64,000 bases of DNA from an uncultured Winogradskyella sp. (GCA_913055905.1 CAJXLB010000010.1:20164-84163); one strand, 5' to 3'. Shown: positions 52,658-61,093, counted from the first letter of the stretch. Numbers and translations: made by a program. Notes: generated by a model not told the origin, from the sequence alone.

Positions 52658-52665
52658 TAACTTTG
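52658..52665 (+). promoter_or_regulatory. Candidate -7 element TAACTTTG for pyrR
   Basis: TAACTTTG fits TAnnTTTG exactly and lies 28 bp before the pyrR ATG. No clear TTG is present at the -33 distance. I looked for a PyrR-type attenuator in the short leader and found none. Confidence 0.5.
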
Positions 52666-52692
52666 CGAAGTGAATAACGTCTGAGCGCTGAT

Positions 52693-53232
52693 ATGAGTCA
52701 AAAAGTATTACTCAACTCTAAGGAAGTCAATATAATTCTACATAGGCTTGCATGCCAGCTCATTGAAAACCATGATAATTTTGAAGAAACGGTATTGGTA
52801 GGGATACAACCACGAGGTAAATTTCTTGCCAACAGACTGGCGACATTATTACGGGAAGAATACAAGATAAAAAACATTCAACTCGGACATTTAGATATAA
52901 CCTTTTTTAGGGACGATTTTAGACGAGGTGCTAAGCCCTTGGAAGCAAACACAACGGAAATAGATTTTATAGTAGAGGATAAAAATGTTGTTTTTATTGA
53001 TGATGTCCTCTATACAGGGAGAAGTATACGGTCGGCTTTAACGGCTATACAGTCTTTTGGTAGACCAAAGAATATTGAATTGCTTACCTTGGTAGATAGA
53101 AGGTTTAGCAGGCATTTACCAATTCAGCCTACATACAAGGGAAGACAAGTAGATGCTATAGACGAGCAGCGTGTAAAGGTCAACTGGATAGAAAATGCAG
53201 GTGAGGATGTAGTGTATCTAGTGGATAAATAA
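52693..53232 (+). CDS. pyrR: PyrR: pyr operon regulator / uracil phosphoribosyltransferase
   Basis: A 179-residue type I phosphoribosyltransferase fold protein. It has LVGIQPRGKFLANRLA, GHLDITFFRDDFRR, the PRPP-binding motif NVVFIDDVLYTGRSIRSAL and VDRRFSRHLPIQPTYKGR, all typical of PyrR. In Gram-positives PyrR binds pyr mRNA and is also a weak uracil phosphoribosyltransferase; the leader here is too short for a standard attenuator, so its regulatory mode is open. pyrB follows after 30 bp. Confidence 0.92.
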   Translation: MSQKVLLNSKEVNIILHRLACQLIENHDNFEETVLVGIQPRGKFLANRLATLLREEYKIKNIQLGHLDITFFRDDFRRGAKPLEANTTEIDFIVEDKNVVFIDDVLYTGRSIRSALTAIQSFGRPKNIELLTLVDRRFSRHLPIQPTYKGRQVDAIDEQRVKVNWIENAGEDVVYLVDK

Positions 53233-53262
53233 GATAGTTATTGCAATTAGAATACTTGTAAC

Positions 53263-54192
53263 ATGAGCGAATTAAGTGTTGATCACTTATTAGGAATAAA
53301 ATATCTCAACAAAAGGGACATTGATCTTATCTTCGAAACTGCAGATCAATTTAAAGAGGTTATCAATAGACCCATAAAAAAGGTGCCGTCATTGCGTGAT
53401 ATCACTATTGCGAATCTATTCTTTGAAAATTCAACACGCACAAAATTATCTTTTGAATTGGCAGAAAAACGACTCTCTGCTGATGTTATCAATTTCTCAG
53501 CTTCTCAATCTTCAGTCAAAAAGGGAGAGACCTTAGTAGATACGGTGAAAAATATTTTATCAATGAAAGTTGATATGTTGGTAATGCGCCATCCCAACCC
53601 AGGAGCTGGAGTATTTTTATCAAAACATGTAGATGCACGAATTATAAATGCTGGAGACGGTGCCCATGAACATCCAACCCAAGCATTATTGGACTCTTAT
53701 TCTATAAGGGAAAGACTTGGTGAGGTAAAAGGCAAGAATGTGGTTATAGTTGGTGATATTTTGCATAGTAGAGTGGCTTTATCCAATATTTACGCCCTAC
53801 AATTGCAAGGGGCTAACGTTAAGGTATGTGGCCCAAGAACACTTATTCCTAAGTATATAGAAGCGTTGGATGTGCAGGTTGAAACCAACTTAAAAAAAGC
53901 GCTACAATGGTGCGATGTAGCAAATATGTTGCGTGTTCAAAATGAACGAATGGACATAACTTATTTCCCTTCAACAAGAGAATATACGCAGCAATTTGGC
54001 ATTAATAAAGATTTGTTAGAGAGCTTAAACAAAGAAATTGTTATTATGCATCCTGGTCCTATCAATAGAGGCGTGGAGATTACAAGTGATGTTGCCGACT
54101 CTAAACAAGCCATAATTTTGGATCAGGTAGAAAATGGTGTAGCTATCAGAATGGCCGTAATATACCTTTTGGCCTCAAAAATTAAACAATAG
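53263..54192 (+). CDS. pyrB: Aspartate carbamoyltransferase catalytic subunit
   Basis: A 309-residue transcarbamylase, the committed step of pyrimidine synthesis. It has the carbamoyl phosphate motif FFENSTRTKLSFELAEKRL, SVKKGETLVDTVKN, VMRHPNPGAG, HEHPTQALLDSYSIRE and HPGPINRGVEI. No regulatory pyrI is adjacent, as is common for the PyrR-linked type. It follows pyrR and precedes a small gene (3 bp) and rnz, forming a likely four-gene operon. Confidence 0.95.
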   Translation: MSELSVDHLLGIKYLNKRDIDLIFETADQFKEVINRPIKKVPSLRDITIANLFFENSTRTKLSFELAEKRLSADVINFSASQSSVKKGETLVDTVKNILSMKVDMLVMRHPNPGAGVFLSKHVDARIINAGDGAHEHPTQALLDSYSIRERLGEVKGKNVVIVGDILHSRVALSNIYALQLQGANVKVCGPRTLIPKYIEALDVQVETNLKKALQWCDVANMLRVQNERMDITYFPSTREYTQQFGINKDLLESLNKEIVIMHPGPINRGVEITSDVADSKQAIILDQVENGVAIRMAVIYLLASKIKQ

Positions 54193-54195
54193 GCA

Positions 54196-54528
54196 ATGAT
54201 TATTGATAGAGACGGTAATATAACCATAATCACGCAGGAGCATCCTTCCGTAAAGACCTTGGTCAACAACATTGAGCAGTCTTACGATAAATTTAGACCT
54301 TACCACCTAATTATAAACCTAACATCCTTAGAAAAGCAACACTTAGAAGATATTATTGAATTTCTAAGGCTAAGCAATAAACATCGAAGCGATAAAAAGT
54401 CCTTTGTCGTGGTTTCAGATAAGGTTAATTTAGATGAAATGCCAGATGAAATTGTTGTGGTGCCTACACTTCAAGAAGCCTATGATATAGTTGATATGGA
54501 GGATATAGAAAGGGACTTAGGCTTTTAA
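54196..54528 (+). CDS. Small STAS-like protein of unknown function
   Basis: A 110-residue cytoplasmic protein, IIDRDGNITIITQEHPSVKT..., with alternating strands and helices (YHLIINLTSLEKQHLEDIIEFLRLS, KSFVVVSDKVNLDEMPDEIVVVPTLQEA). The order beta-beta-alpha-beta-alpha and the LIINLTSL strand recall a STAS/SpoIIAA fold, but I do not recognise a named family. It fits tightly between pyrB (3 bp) and rnz (2 bp), so it is co-transcribed and probably translationally coupled with them. Confidence 0.75.
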   Translation: MIIDRDGNITIITQEHPSVKTLVNNIEQSYDKFRPYHLIINLTSLEKQHLEDIIEFLRLSNKHRSDKKSFVVVSDKVNLDEMPDEIVVVPTLQEAYDIVDMEDIERDLGF

Positions 54529-54530
54529 AT

Positions 54531-55436
54531 ATGAAACTCACCATCATAGGATGTCATAGTGCAACACCACGTGTTAATACCAATCCAACCGCTCAGGTGT
54601 TGGAAATTAAAAACCACACCTTCTTAATTGATTGTGGCGAAGGCACCCAAGTTGAATTGCGACGACATAAAATAAAATTCTCAAGGATTCGGCACATCTT
54701 TATTTCGCATTTACATGGCGATCATTGCTTCGGACTCGCTGGCCTTTTGAGTACATTTAATTTATTGTCAAGAGAAACCGAATTGCATATTTATTGTCCT
54801 AAAGGACTAAAGGAGGTTATTACGCTTCAACTTAAGCTGTCCGATTCATGGACCAAATATCCTCTTATATTTCATGAACTAACTACTAAGAAATCGGAAC
54901 TTATTTTTGAGGACGATAAAGTAGAAGTTTATACCATACCACTAAAGCACAGGATTTATACCAATGGCTTTTTATTTAAAGAAAAAGAAAACGAAAGGAA
55001 ATTGGATATAGATGCTGTTCGTAAGGCAAACATAAATTTGGCTTACTACAGAAAGCTTAAGCAAGGTGCAGATGTAATAAATGAGCATGGTGAGATTGTG
55101 AAGAACGAAATGGTAACCATAGACCCGAAACCGGCTAAGAGTTATGCATTTTGTAGCGATACGGTTTATACGGAATCTATTGTACCTATTATAAAAAATG
55201 TATCAGTTTTATATCACGAATCTACATTTTTAGAAAAAAACTTGGACTTATGTGAGCTTACCAAGCACAGTACGGCAAAACAAGCTGCCACAATAGCAAA
55301 AAAGGCCCAAGTAGAAACTCTAATCTTAGGGCATTACTCAACCCGATACAATGGCTATTTGGGTTTTCTAAACGAAGCTAAATCAGTTTTTGAAAATGTT
55401 ATTCTAGCCCAGGATGGGAAGACTCTAGAATTTTAG
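54531..55436 (+). CDS. rnz: Ribonuclease Z
   Basis: A 301-residue metallo-beta-lactamase-fold nuclease that trims tRNA 3' ends. It has the N-terminal LTIIGCHSATPR, the metal motif FISHLHGDHCFGLAGLLSTF, YTIPLKHRIYTNGFLFKEKE, FCSDTVYTESIVPII, HESTFLEKNLDL, KHSTAKQAATIAK and LILGHYSTRY. The length and motif order are those of dimeric bacterial RNase Z. It is the last gene of the pyrR-pyrB run. Confidence 0.93.
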   Translation: MKLTIIGCHSATPRVNTNPTAQVLEIKNHTFLIDCGEGTQVELRRHKIKFSRIRHIFISHLHGDHCFGLAGLLSTFNLLSRETELHIYCPKGLKEVITLQLKLSDSWTKYPLIFHELTTKKSELIFEDDKVEVYTIPLKHRIYTNGFLFKEKENERKLDIDAVRKANINLAYYRKLKQGADVINEHGEIVKNEMVTIDPKPAKSYAFCSDTVYTESIVPIIKNVSVLYHESTFLEKNLDLCELTKHSTAKQAATIAKKAQVETLILGHYSTRYNGYLGFLNEAKSVFENVILAQDGKTLEF

Positions 55437-55444
55437 GCCAAATA

Positions 55445-55756
55445 CTATTTTTTTCTGAATTTATTTTTGGCATATACAGAGCCCACAACAAGACCGAGAA
55501 CGATTATTGTTGAATTGACCAAGAAAATGTAGTGAGCTTTTAGCTCCAAGGCATCTAAAACCAGATAAACAATCAGGGAAAAAACGCCTAATGCTATTAA
55601 AGCCCACTTAAGAAAAAGAGACAGCTTTTTTAGTTCTATCTTTTCTTTTTCCTCTTTGGACAACATATGATATCCCGCAATCAAGGAAGGAAACGCCTCA
55701 ACTAAAAACGCACAGCCAATAAGCCCTAAACTCAAAACAATTTGACCTAACAGCAT
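55445..55756 (-). CDS. DUF3784-like small membrane protein
   Basis: A 103-residue membrane protein with three hydrophobic segments (LLGQIVLSLGLIGCAFLV, FLKWALIALGVFSLIVYLVL, IFLVNSTIIVLGLVVGSVY). The loop after the first, SLIAGYHMLSKEEKEKIELKKLSLF, carries the LIAGYxxxSKEEK signature of DUF3784. Function unknown. It overlaps the stop of the upstream STAS-like gene by 1 bp and is convergent with rnz. Confidence 0.75.
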   Translation of the reverse strand: MLLGQIVLSLGLIGCAFLVEAFPSLIAGYHMLSKEEKEKIELKKLSLFLKWALIALGVFSLIVYLVLDALELKAHYIFLVNSTIIVLGLVVGSVYAKNKFRKK

Positions 55757-56169
55757 TAATTAAGTTCGTTTAACTGTTCAACCCAGCGTATGGCTTCTTC
55801 TAATGTTCTTGCGCGCTTAATTGGAATGGAAGCCAGCTGTTTTTCAATATTGGCATTAATAAAGGTAGAATCTCTATAGCTTACAATGGCAGCAGCTATT
55901 AGAATGCTATCTTCCTTGTCAAAATAAGACCATAATACAGGGTCTATGGAGTAGGAATTTACCCGATTGGCCACATAGGCTAACCTTTTATGTAAACCGT
56001 AATGCTGTCTTAAGGAGTCTATTAGCTCATTAAGTTTGGCCCAATTTAAATGCTCGCCTTCATTTACTTCCATGATAAAATAATCATCTAATGCATAATA
56101 CACGCCAAAATCTAGATTAATTTTTTTGAAAGAAGCAAGTTTTGAAGTGGGGGAATCTTCAAATTTCAT
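55756..56169 (-). CDS. Hypothetical STAS/SpoIIAA-like protein
   Basis: A 137-residue soluble protein: KINLDFGVYYALDDYFIMEVNEGEHLNWAKL..., then KRLAYVANRVNSYSIDPVLW and a C-terminal RARTLEEAIRWVEQLNELN helix. The strand-helix alternation and the tail resemble STAS/SpoIIAA-like proteins, but no diagnostic motif is present. It forms a two-gene operon with the DUF3784-like gene and is divergent from pdxH across about 70 bp. Confidence 0.65.
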   Translation of the reverse strand: MKFEDSPTSKLASFKKINLDFGVYYALDDYFIMEVNEGEHLNWAKLNELIDSLRQHYGLHKRLAYVANRVNSYSIDPVLWSYFDKEDSILIAAAIVSYRDSTFINANIEKQLASIPIKRARTLEEAIRWVEQLNELN

Positions 56170-56199
56170 TTACTAGTTTTGGATAAATATACTCTTTTT

Positions 56200-56230
56200 T
56201 TGAGCTCCAAAAAAAATTGAAGTATCTTCG
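56200..56230 (+). promoter_or_regulatory. Bacteroidota promoter TTG-N20-TATCTTCG for pdxH
   Basis: TTG (56200-56202) and TATCTTCG (56223-56230, one mismatch to TAnnTTTG) are 20 bp apart. It lies directly before ATG 56238 and argues against a TTG start at 56217, which lies within the promoter. The leader would be very short. Confidence 0.6.
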
Positions 56231-56237
56231 TTTAACT

Positions 56238-56885
56238 ATGGAAAAAGATTTAAGTAATTACCGCAAAACCTATAAAAAAGGAGAGTTACTAAAAGCCAAT
56301 GTCCCAGAAAACCCTATGGAATTGTTTAGGGATTGGTTTATAGAAGTAGATACACATTTTAACGTAGGCGAAACCAATGCCATGACGCTTTCAACCTTTG
56401 GTTTGGATGGCTTTCCTAAGAGTAGGGTTGTGCTGCTCAAAAAGTACACTTACGAAGGCTTTATATTCTACACTAACTATGAGAGTGAAAAAGGCTTGGC
56501 CATTGCCGCCAATCCTGCCGTATGCTTATCGTTCTTTTGGCCTGCAGCAGAACGCCAGATTATAATTAAAGGAAAAGCTGAGAAAATACCAGAAAATCTT
56601 AGCGATGGTTATTTTGAATCGCGTCCCAGAGGAAGCCAGTTAGGTGCTCTGGTTTCTAATCAAAGTGAAGTCATTTCAAGCCGTGAAGAATTAGAAGAAC
56701 GGTTAAGGGCCTTGGAGATAAAGTATGAAGGTAAAACCATAGAGCGACCTAAATTTTGGGGCGGTTATATGGTGCGACCTGAAGAAATGGAATTCTGGCA
56801 AGGAAGACCCAACAGACTACACGACAGAATTCGCTACAGGTTACAATTGGATTATAATTGGAAAATCGAAAGACTGTCACCTTAG
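56238..56885 (+). CDS. pdxH: Pyridoxamine 5'-phosphate oxidase
   Basis: A 215-residue FMN enzyme that makes pyridoxal 5'-phosphate. It has NAMTLSTFGLDGFPKSRVVLLK, FYTNYESEKGLAI, FWPAAERQIIIKGKAEKI, FESRPRGSQLGALVS and the C-terminal EFWQGRPNRLHDRIRY with PNRLHDR substrate-binding residues. The length is that of the classic PdxH. ATG 56238 (MEKDLSNYRKTY) matches the family N-terminus and the promoter just upstream. Confidence 0.95.
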   Translation: MEKDLSNYRKTYKKGELLKANVPENPMELFRDWFIEVDTHFNVGETNAMTLSTFGLDGFPKSRVVLLKKYTYEGFIFYTNYESEKGLAIAANPAVCLSFFWPAAERQIIIKGKAEKIPENLSDGYFESRPRGSQLGALVSNQSEVISSREELEERLRALEIKYEGKTIERPKFWGGYMVRPEEMEFWQGRPNRLHDRIRYRLQLDYNWKIERLSP

Positions 56886-56890
56886 ATTAT

Positions 56891-56998
56891 CGATTAAATG
56901 ATTTAAAAAGTCGATTAAAGGCGGAAAATTCTGTTTTGTAAGTGTATTTGGTCGATGTTTTGCTTAAATATTCGATGAAATACACGTTGTTTATCGAT
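56891..56998. repeat. Phased CGAT boxes upstream of the CAP gene
   Basis: Five CGAT tetramers begin at 56891, 56912, 56953, 56973 and 56995, i.e. at spacings of 21, 41, 20 and 22 bp, close to whole multiples of two helical turns. Most sit in TCGATNNA-type contexts. This may be a multi-site binding region for a regulator on one face of the DNA, or chance in AT-rich sequence. A short inverted repeat TAGCG-N6-CGCTA follows at 57020-57035. Confidence 0.4.
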
Positions 56999-57070
56999 TT
57001 TAACATTTCTTTAACGTTGTAGCGATTAGACGCTATTAAATTAGTAGGACCAAATCTAAATTACCTACTT

Positions 57071-57568
57071 ATGAAAGTGTCTAAACTACTGCCATTTTTG
57101 GCAATTGTAGCCCTCTTAGGCTTGTCATCCTGCTCTACAGATACGTCTATAGAAGACGAGATTAAAGCGATAGAAGTCCCGCAAGCTCCAGAAGCCAAAC
57201 AAATAGAAATAGAGATTATGGAGCTCATTAATGCGCACAGGATTAATAAGGGATTGAATACGCTAGAAGACCATAATACAGTTAAAGCCGTTGCATTTAC
57301 GCATACCGATTACATGATACAAGTTGATAATGTCTCGCACGATAACTTTTTTCAAAGAAAACAGAGTTTACAACTTAATGCCGATGCAAATATTGTGTCT
57401 GAAAATGTAGCTTACGGCTTTAGTTCTGCTGAATCTGTTGTAAACGCCTGGCTAGATAGTCCAAGTCACCGCGAAAATATTGAAGGCAACTTTACCGATT
57501 TTGATATTTCAGCTGAGCAAAATGCCGAGGGAAAATGGTATTTCACAAATATCTTTATAAAGCGTTAG
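57071..57568 (+). CDS. CAP (SCP/PR-1) domain lipoprotein
   Basis: A 165-residue predicted lipoprotein. Signal KLLPFLAIVALLGLSSC gives the lipobox cysteine, followed by an acidic linker and a CAP domain from ~residue 45: MELINAHRINKGLNTLEDH, the conserved histidine in FTHTDYMIQ, VSHDNFFQRK, VSENVAYGF and WLDSPSHRENIEGNFTDF (second histidine). CAP proteins are extracellular and bind lipids or act as proteases in a few cases; the role here is unknown. It ends in a terminator. Confidence 0.88.
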   Translation: MKVSKLLPFLAIVALLGLSSCSTDTSIEDEIKAIEVPQAPEAKQIEIEIMELINAHRINKGLNTLEDHNTVKAVAFTHTDYMIQVDNVSHDNFFQRKQSLQLNADANIVSENVAYGFSSAESVVNAWLDSPSHRENIEGNFTDFDISAEQNAEGKWYFTNIFIKR

Positions 57569-57595
57569 ACCGCTCAAAAAGTTGATTAATAGCAA

Positions 57596-57624
57596 GAAAA
57601 AGACCGCCTAGAGCGGTCTTTTTT
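57596..57624 (+). terminator. Intrinsic terminator after the CAP gene
   Basis: AAAAAGACCGC pairs with GCGGTCTTTTTT around CTAGA, a strong GC core with a T-run. Confidence 0.93.
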
Positions 57625-57841
57625 AGTATAAGCCATATTGTTTCTCATCTAAATGGATTTCTTTTAAGAGTGAGGCTCTAATGCAAGAATTGAATCGCTA
57701 ATGGCCCTTAAATGGAATAACTATAATGGTATATAGGTCCGTTAATGGCAGAATTAAATAATGAAATATTCCACCGGAATGAAAGTTTATATTGTAAGTA
57801 CTTATATTTTTGTTGGCAATAATTTAACGAACTAAACAAAA

Positions 57842-58942
57842 ATGAATAAAATTAAATTTTTTCTGCAATTTGTAATATTAGTTTTTTTGAGTTGTGATAG
57901 TAATTCTGATGACACAAATCAAAATAATTCTAACATTTTCAACGGATCTATCGTATTAAGCTCACAAGAAGAAGTTGATGACTTTGGTTCTAATGGCTAT
58001 GAAATTGTTACGGGGAATATTCAAATTGTAGACACAAGTAATAACATTGTTGACCTAAGTAGTTTAAACAGTATTAAGAGGATAGAACGAAAGTTAACTT
58101 TATTTAATTGTCAAAATTTAATTGAAATTAATGGATTCAATGCGCTTGAGTATGTTGAAGACTTTGTTGTTTCAGCATGTGTTAATCTTACCAATATATC
58201 AGGATTAGACAATTTGGAAACAATTTCTCGTTCAATTTTTATAGGAGATAATGCCAGTTTAGAAAATATCACTTTGGAAGTAACAGGTAATTCAATGTCA
58301 TTTGAATGCAATAATAATAGCTCACTGGAAGTGGTTGAATTGCCAAACCTAAATGAACTGGATTTTTTTAGACTAAATAACTTATCAATTAATATCTCGT
58401 TTAATTTTCAATCCCTGAATACTGTGAACGAATATATCAGGATTATTGATAATCTCTTTACTACTTTAGATGGTTTTGATAACCTATCATATTGTAGAGA
58501 AATTTTGTTCCTAGACAATCCTGGATTAGTTAATATTACGGCTTTTGAAAATATCTCAGAGGCATCCGCAATTACTCTAATCAATAATCCTCTCTTGAGT
58601 GACATAAGTGGTTTTAGTAACCTCCAAGTTATTTCATCTTTGCATATGGATTTAAATGAAACCATAGAAAATATAGATGGTCTTAGCGGTTTAACGCAGA
58701 TTACAAATCGAGTAAGAATAAGGGAGAATGTCCAACTTAACAATTTAAACGGTTTGATAAATGTTAATTCAATTGGTGATACATCTACCGGAGAAATTAA
58801 TATCACTGGCAATCTTATGCTTTCAGATTTGTGTGGTATTAGTAATGCCGTTGTAAATGGAAACTTCAATGAGAATTACTTGATTGAAGGTAACTTGTTA
58901 AATCCAACACAAGAAGATTTTATTAATGGAATTTGCAATTAA
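57842..58942 (+). CDS. Leucine-rich-repeat/L-domain-like lipoprotein, AT-rich
   Basis: A 366-residue predicted lipoprotein. MNKIKFFLQFVILVFLSC is a lipobox signal, followed by an Asn/Asp-rich linker. The body is built of ~23-residue repeats of the receptor L-domain/LRR kind: LSSLNSIKRIERKLTLFNCQ, INGFNALEYVEDFVVSACVN, ISGLDNLETISRSIFIGDN, ISGFSNLQVISSLHMDLNE, IDGLSGLTQITNRVRIREN. Such surface proteins are often variable. The gene is visibly more AT-rich than its neighbours, starts after GTTGGCAATAATTTAACGAAC, and is followed by a long palindrome (58951-59114), so it may be a mobile or exchangeable cassette (inference). The upstream gap (57625-57841) has a TATTTTTG -7-like box but no clear -33. 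Confidence 0.82.
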   Translation: MNKIKFFLQFVILVFLSCDSNSDDTNQNNSNIFNGSIVLSSQEEVDDFGSNGYEIVTGNIQIVDTSNNIVDLSSLNSIKRIERKLTLFNCQNLIEINGFNALEYVEDFVVSACVNLTNISGLDNLETISRSIFIGDNASLENITLEVTGNSMSFECNNNSSLEVVELPNLNELDFFRLNNLSINISFNFQSLNTVNEYIRIIDNLFTTLDGFDNLSYCREILFLDNPGLVNITAFENISEASAITLINNPLLSDISGFSNLQVISSLHMDLNETIENIDGLSGLTQITNRVRIRENVQLNNLNGLINVNSIGDTSTGEINITGNLMLSDLCGISNAVVNGNFNENYLIEGNLLNPTQEDFINGICN

Positions 58943-58950
58943 AAAACTAT

Positions 58951-59114
58951 TACTAACAATGGCTAGAAGTAATTGGTTGTTGTCGTATACTTCTGAAAAT
59001 TTGCTTACGCACAGTTCGCACTTCGTGCCCGTGTCTTGCGGATTTTCACTTTGGTGTGTACCTGCAAATTTAAGTGCTTACCCATTCAACTACTTATAAA
59101 TAGAGCCGTTAGAG
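58951..59114. repeat. Long imperfect palindromic element after the LRR gene
   Basis: The non-coding stretch after the LRR gene folds on itself. Outer arms CTAAC(AAT)GGCT and AGCCGTTAG, then AAGTAATTG and CAACTACTT, then AAATTTGC (about 58998) and GCAAATTT (about 59063), with ACGCACA/TGTGT and a central GCAC-TTC-GTGC hairpin. It is GC-richer than the gene before it. The shape recalls integron attC sites and short palindromic repeats, but the GTTRRRY/RYYYAAC cores are not met exactly, so I leave it unnamed. Confidence 0.6.
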
Positions 59115-59118
59115 TAAA

Positions 59119-59149
59119 ATAAAAAAGGCAAGTTTTTAAACTTGCCTTT
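59119..59149 (-). terminator. Intrinsic terminator of the adhesin-PorP/SprF-OmpA operon
   Basis: AAAGGCAAGTTT (59124-59135) pairs with AAACTTGCCTTT (59138-59149). On the minus strand a T-run follows, so it ends the operon that closes with the OmpA-family gene. Confidence 0.92.
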
Positions 59150-59174
59150 CATTTTATAACTAGATGATATTGGT

Positions 59175-61079
59175 TTATTCGCTTACAATATAGAAATAAG
59201 ATCTTCTGTTCATTTGGTGTTCTTCTTCAGAGCATTTCACGCCATTAGAACAATTATTGAGTAATTGAGTTTCACCATAGCCTATGGCGCTCTCAATTCT
59301 ATTTGGGTCTATACCTCGAGAGATTAGATAATCTCTTGTAGATTTAGCTCTCCTATCGGATAATTTCATATTATATCTGTCGCCACCTCTACTGTCTGTA
59401 TGCGATTCAATCTTAATCACCATAGTTGGATGTTTTCTTAATACATCTACGATGTTTTCCAATTCATATTGCGCATCGGTTCTTATATTCCACTTGTCGA
59501 AATCAAAAAATATTGGATTTATAACAATCTGGTTGTCTATAATTAGTGGTGTAAGGACTATGTCGGCTGAGTTCACCTTGTTATTGTCGTCGGTTGTATT
59601 AACGGTTACCTGATTCTCTTTGTAATCCATTTTACTCGCAACAACGGTGTAGGTTTTATTACAATCAACAGTAAACGAGTAGTCGCTTTTATCTTCAGTA
59701 TTAACTTCCTCTATTATTTTTCCAGTCTCATCAATCAATCTAACAACGGCACCAGATAACAAAATTCCGGTTTCACTGTCTTTAATGCTACCAGCTATGA
59801 TTTCTTTACATGGTCTAGAATCGAAGGTATAAATGTCATCGCTTCCCTTTCCGTCGGGTCGGTTAGAGGAGAAGAATCCCACTTGCTCTTCAGAATTGAT
59901 AAAAAAGGCAAAGTCGTCATATCCACTGTTGTAAGGTGACCCTAAATTTTCGGGTTCACTGCGTTCACCTTTTAAAATATTCGATTTAAAAATATCTAAA
60001 AGTCCAAGATTTAGATGACCATCTGAAGAAAAATATAGCGTACTATCTTTAGCTATAAAAGGAAACATTTCGCGGCCTTCAGTATTCACAAATTCACCAA
60101 GATTTTCTGGTGTGCCATACGAGCCATCTTCATTGATGCTTACAGAATAAATATCTGTTTGCCCAATACCGCCTTCACGGTCAGAGACAAAATAAAGCGT
60201 TTTGTTATCTGGGCTCAAAGCTGGATGGCCTGTAGAGTAAACATCATCGTTAAAAGGCAGTTCTTCAACCTCTGCCCAAATACTGTCAACCAATTTGGCC
60301 TTGTAAATTTTTAAATGGGTTGTACCTTTTTTGTCATACTTAAGGCGATTTCTTTTATTTACATTATCTCTTGTAAAGTAAAGGGTCTTTCCGTCATTGG
60401 TAATCGCAACGGCAGCTTCGTGATAATCTGAATTAATTTCTTCTGAATTTATCGTGCTAACAGGCCCAAAATTTAGGACACCATCGCTAACACTTATAGA
60501 TGCTTCGTATAAATCTAAAAAAGGTTCCCTGTTCCAGCTATAAAGCTTTTCGCCTTCGCCGCTTGCTGAAGCAAAATATACTGTGTTGTTATGCACGTAA
60601 GCCCCAAAATCTGAATTTTCTGAATTAAAAGGCGCATTTTCTACATTTACAACCAACTCATTTTTAGAGGTCAGTTTGTCGTATATATCAACTTCATCTG
60701 GATTGTATCCCTTTAGCCTACTGTCGCCCTTGTGAACGGCCATGAGTTCTTTAAACCATTTGTCGGCTTCCTCAAATTCTCCAATACTTCTTAATGACTG
60801 AATATATTTGTAAAGATATTCCGCCTCTAAGCGATTATATTTGCTTAGTGCTGCACCGTACCAACGTGCGGCTTCTTCTGATTTAGAGTTGTTATAGTAA
60901 GCATCTCCTAGTCTGGTTAATACATGGTCACTGCTATCACCTTTTTCTACAGCTTTTTCGTAGAGTTCAATAGCTTTAACATAACCATAGTTTTTAAAAA
61001 ACTTGTCTGCTAATTTAACCTGTGCAAAAGACAAGGTACCAATTAGTATAAAGCTTAAGGCTAAAAATTTTGTTTTCAT
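59175..61079 (-). CDS. OmpA family protein with TPR, PD40 and carboxypeptidase-like domains (PorE-like)
   Basis: A ~634-residue outer-membrane associated protein with signal peptide MKTKFLALSFILIGTLSFAQ. The domains in order are TPR-like repeats (~20-120, DKFFKNYGYVKAIELYEKA), WD40/PD40 beta-propeller strands (GKTLYFTRDNVN, NKTLYFVSDREGG, DSTLYFSSDGH), a carboxypeptidase-regulatory-like domain (~420-500), and a C-terminal OmpA peptidoglycan-binding domain (FFDFDKWNIRTDAQYELE, HTDSRGGDRYNMKLSDRRA). This is the layout of the T9SS component PorE and its paralogues, which tie the machine to the wall. It starts just after PorP/SprF; ATG 61091 is an alternative start. Confidence 0.88.
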   Translation of the reverse strand: MKTKFLALSFILIGTLSFAQVKLADKFFKNYGYVKAIELYEKAVEKGDSSDHVLTRLGDAYYNNSKSEEAARWYGAALSKYNRLEAEYLYKYIQSLRSIGEFEEADKWFKELMAVHKGDSRLKGYNPDEVDIYDKLTSKNELVVNVENAPFNSENSDFGAYVHNNTVYFASASGEGEKLYSWNREPFLDLYEASISVSDGVLNFGPVSTINSEEINSDYHEAAVAITNDGKTLYFTRDNVNKRNRLKYDKKGTTHLKIYKAKLVDSIWAEVEELPFNDDVYSTGHPALSPDNKTLYFVSDREGGIGQTDIYSVSINEDGSYGTPENLGEFVNTEGREMFPFIAKDSTLYFSSDGHLNLGLLDIFKSNILKGERSEPENLGSPYNSGYDDFAFFINSEEQVGFFSSNRPDGKGSDDIYTFDSRPCKEIIAGSIKDSETGILLSGAVVRLIDETGKIIEEVNTEDKSDYSFTVDCNKTYTVVASKMDYKENQVTVNTTDDNNKVNSADIVLTPLIIDNQIVINPIFFDFDKWNIRTDAQYELENIVDVLRKHPTMVIKIESHTDSRGGDRYNMKLSDRRAKSTRDYLISRGIDPNRIESAIGYGETQLLNNCSNGVKCSEEEHQMNRRSYFYIVSE

Positions 61080-61093
61080 AGTCTGTTTCATTT

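Noticed and set aside
52548-52692. PyrR-controlled attenuator before pyrR
   Set aside because: The leader after the -7 box is under 25 nt and contains no terminator/antiterminator pair.
58951-59114. Canonical integron attC site after the LRR gene
   Set aside because: The palindromic layout fits, but the cores do not match RYYYAAC and GTTRRRY exactly and no integrase is in the window. Reported only as an unnamed palindromic element.
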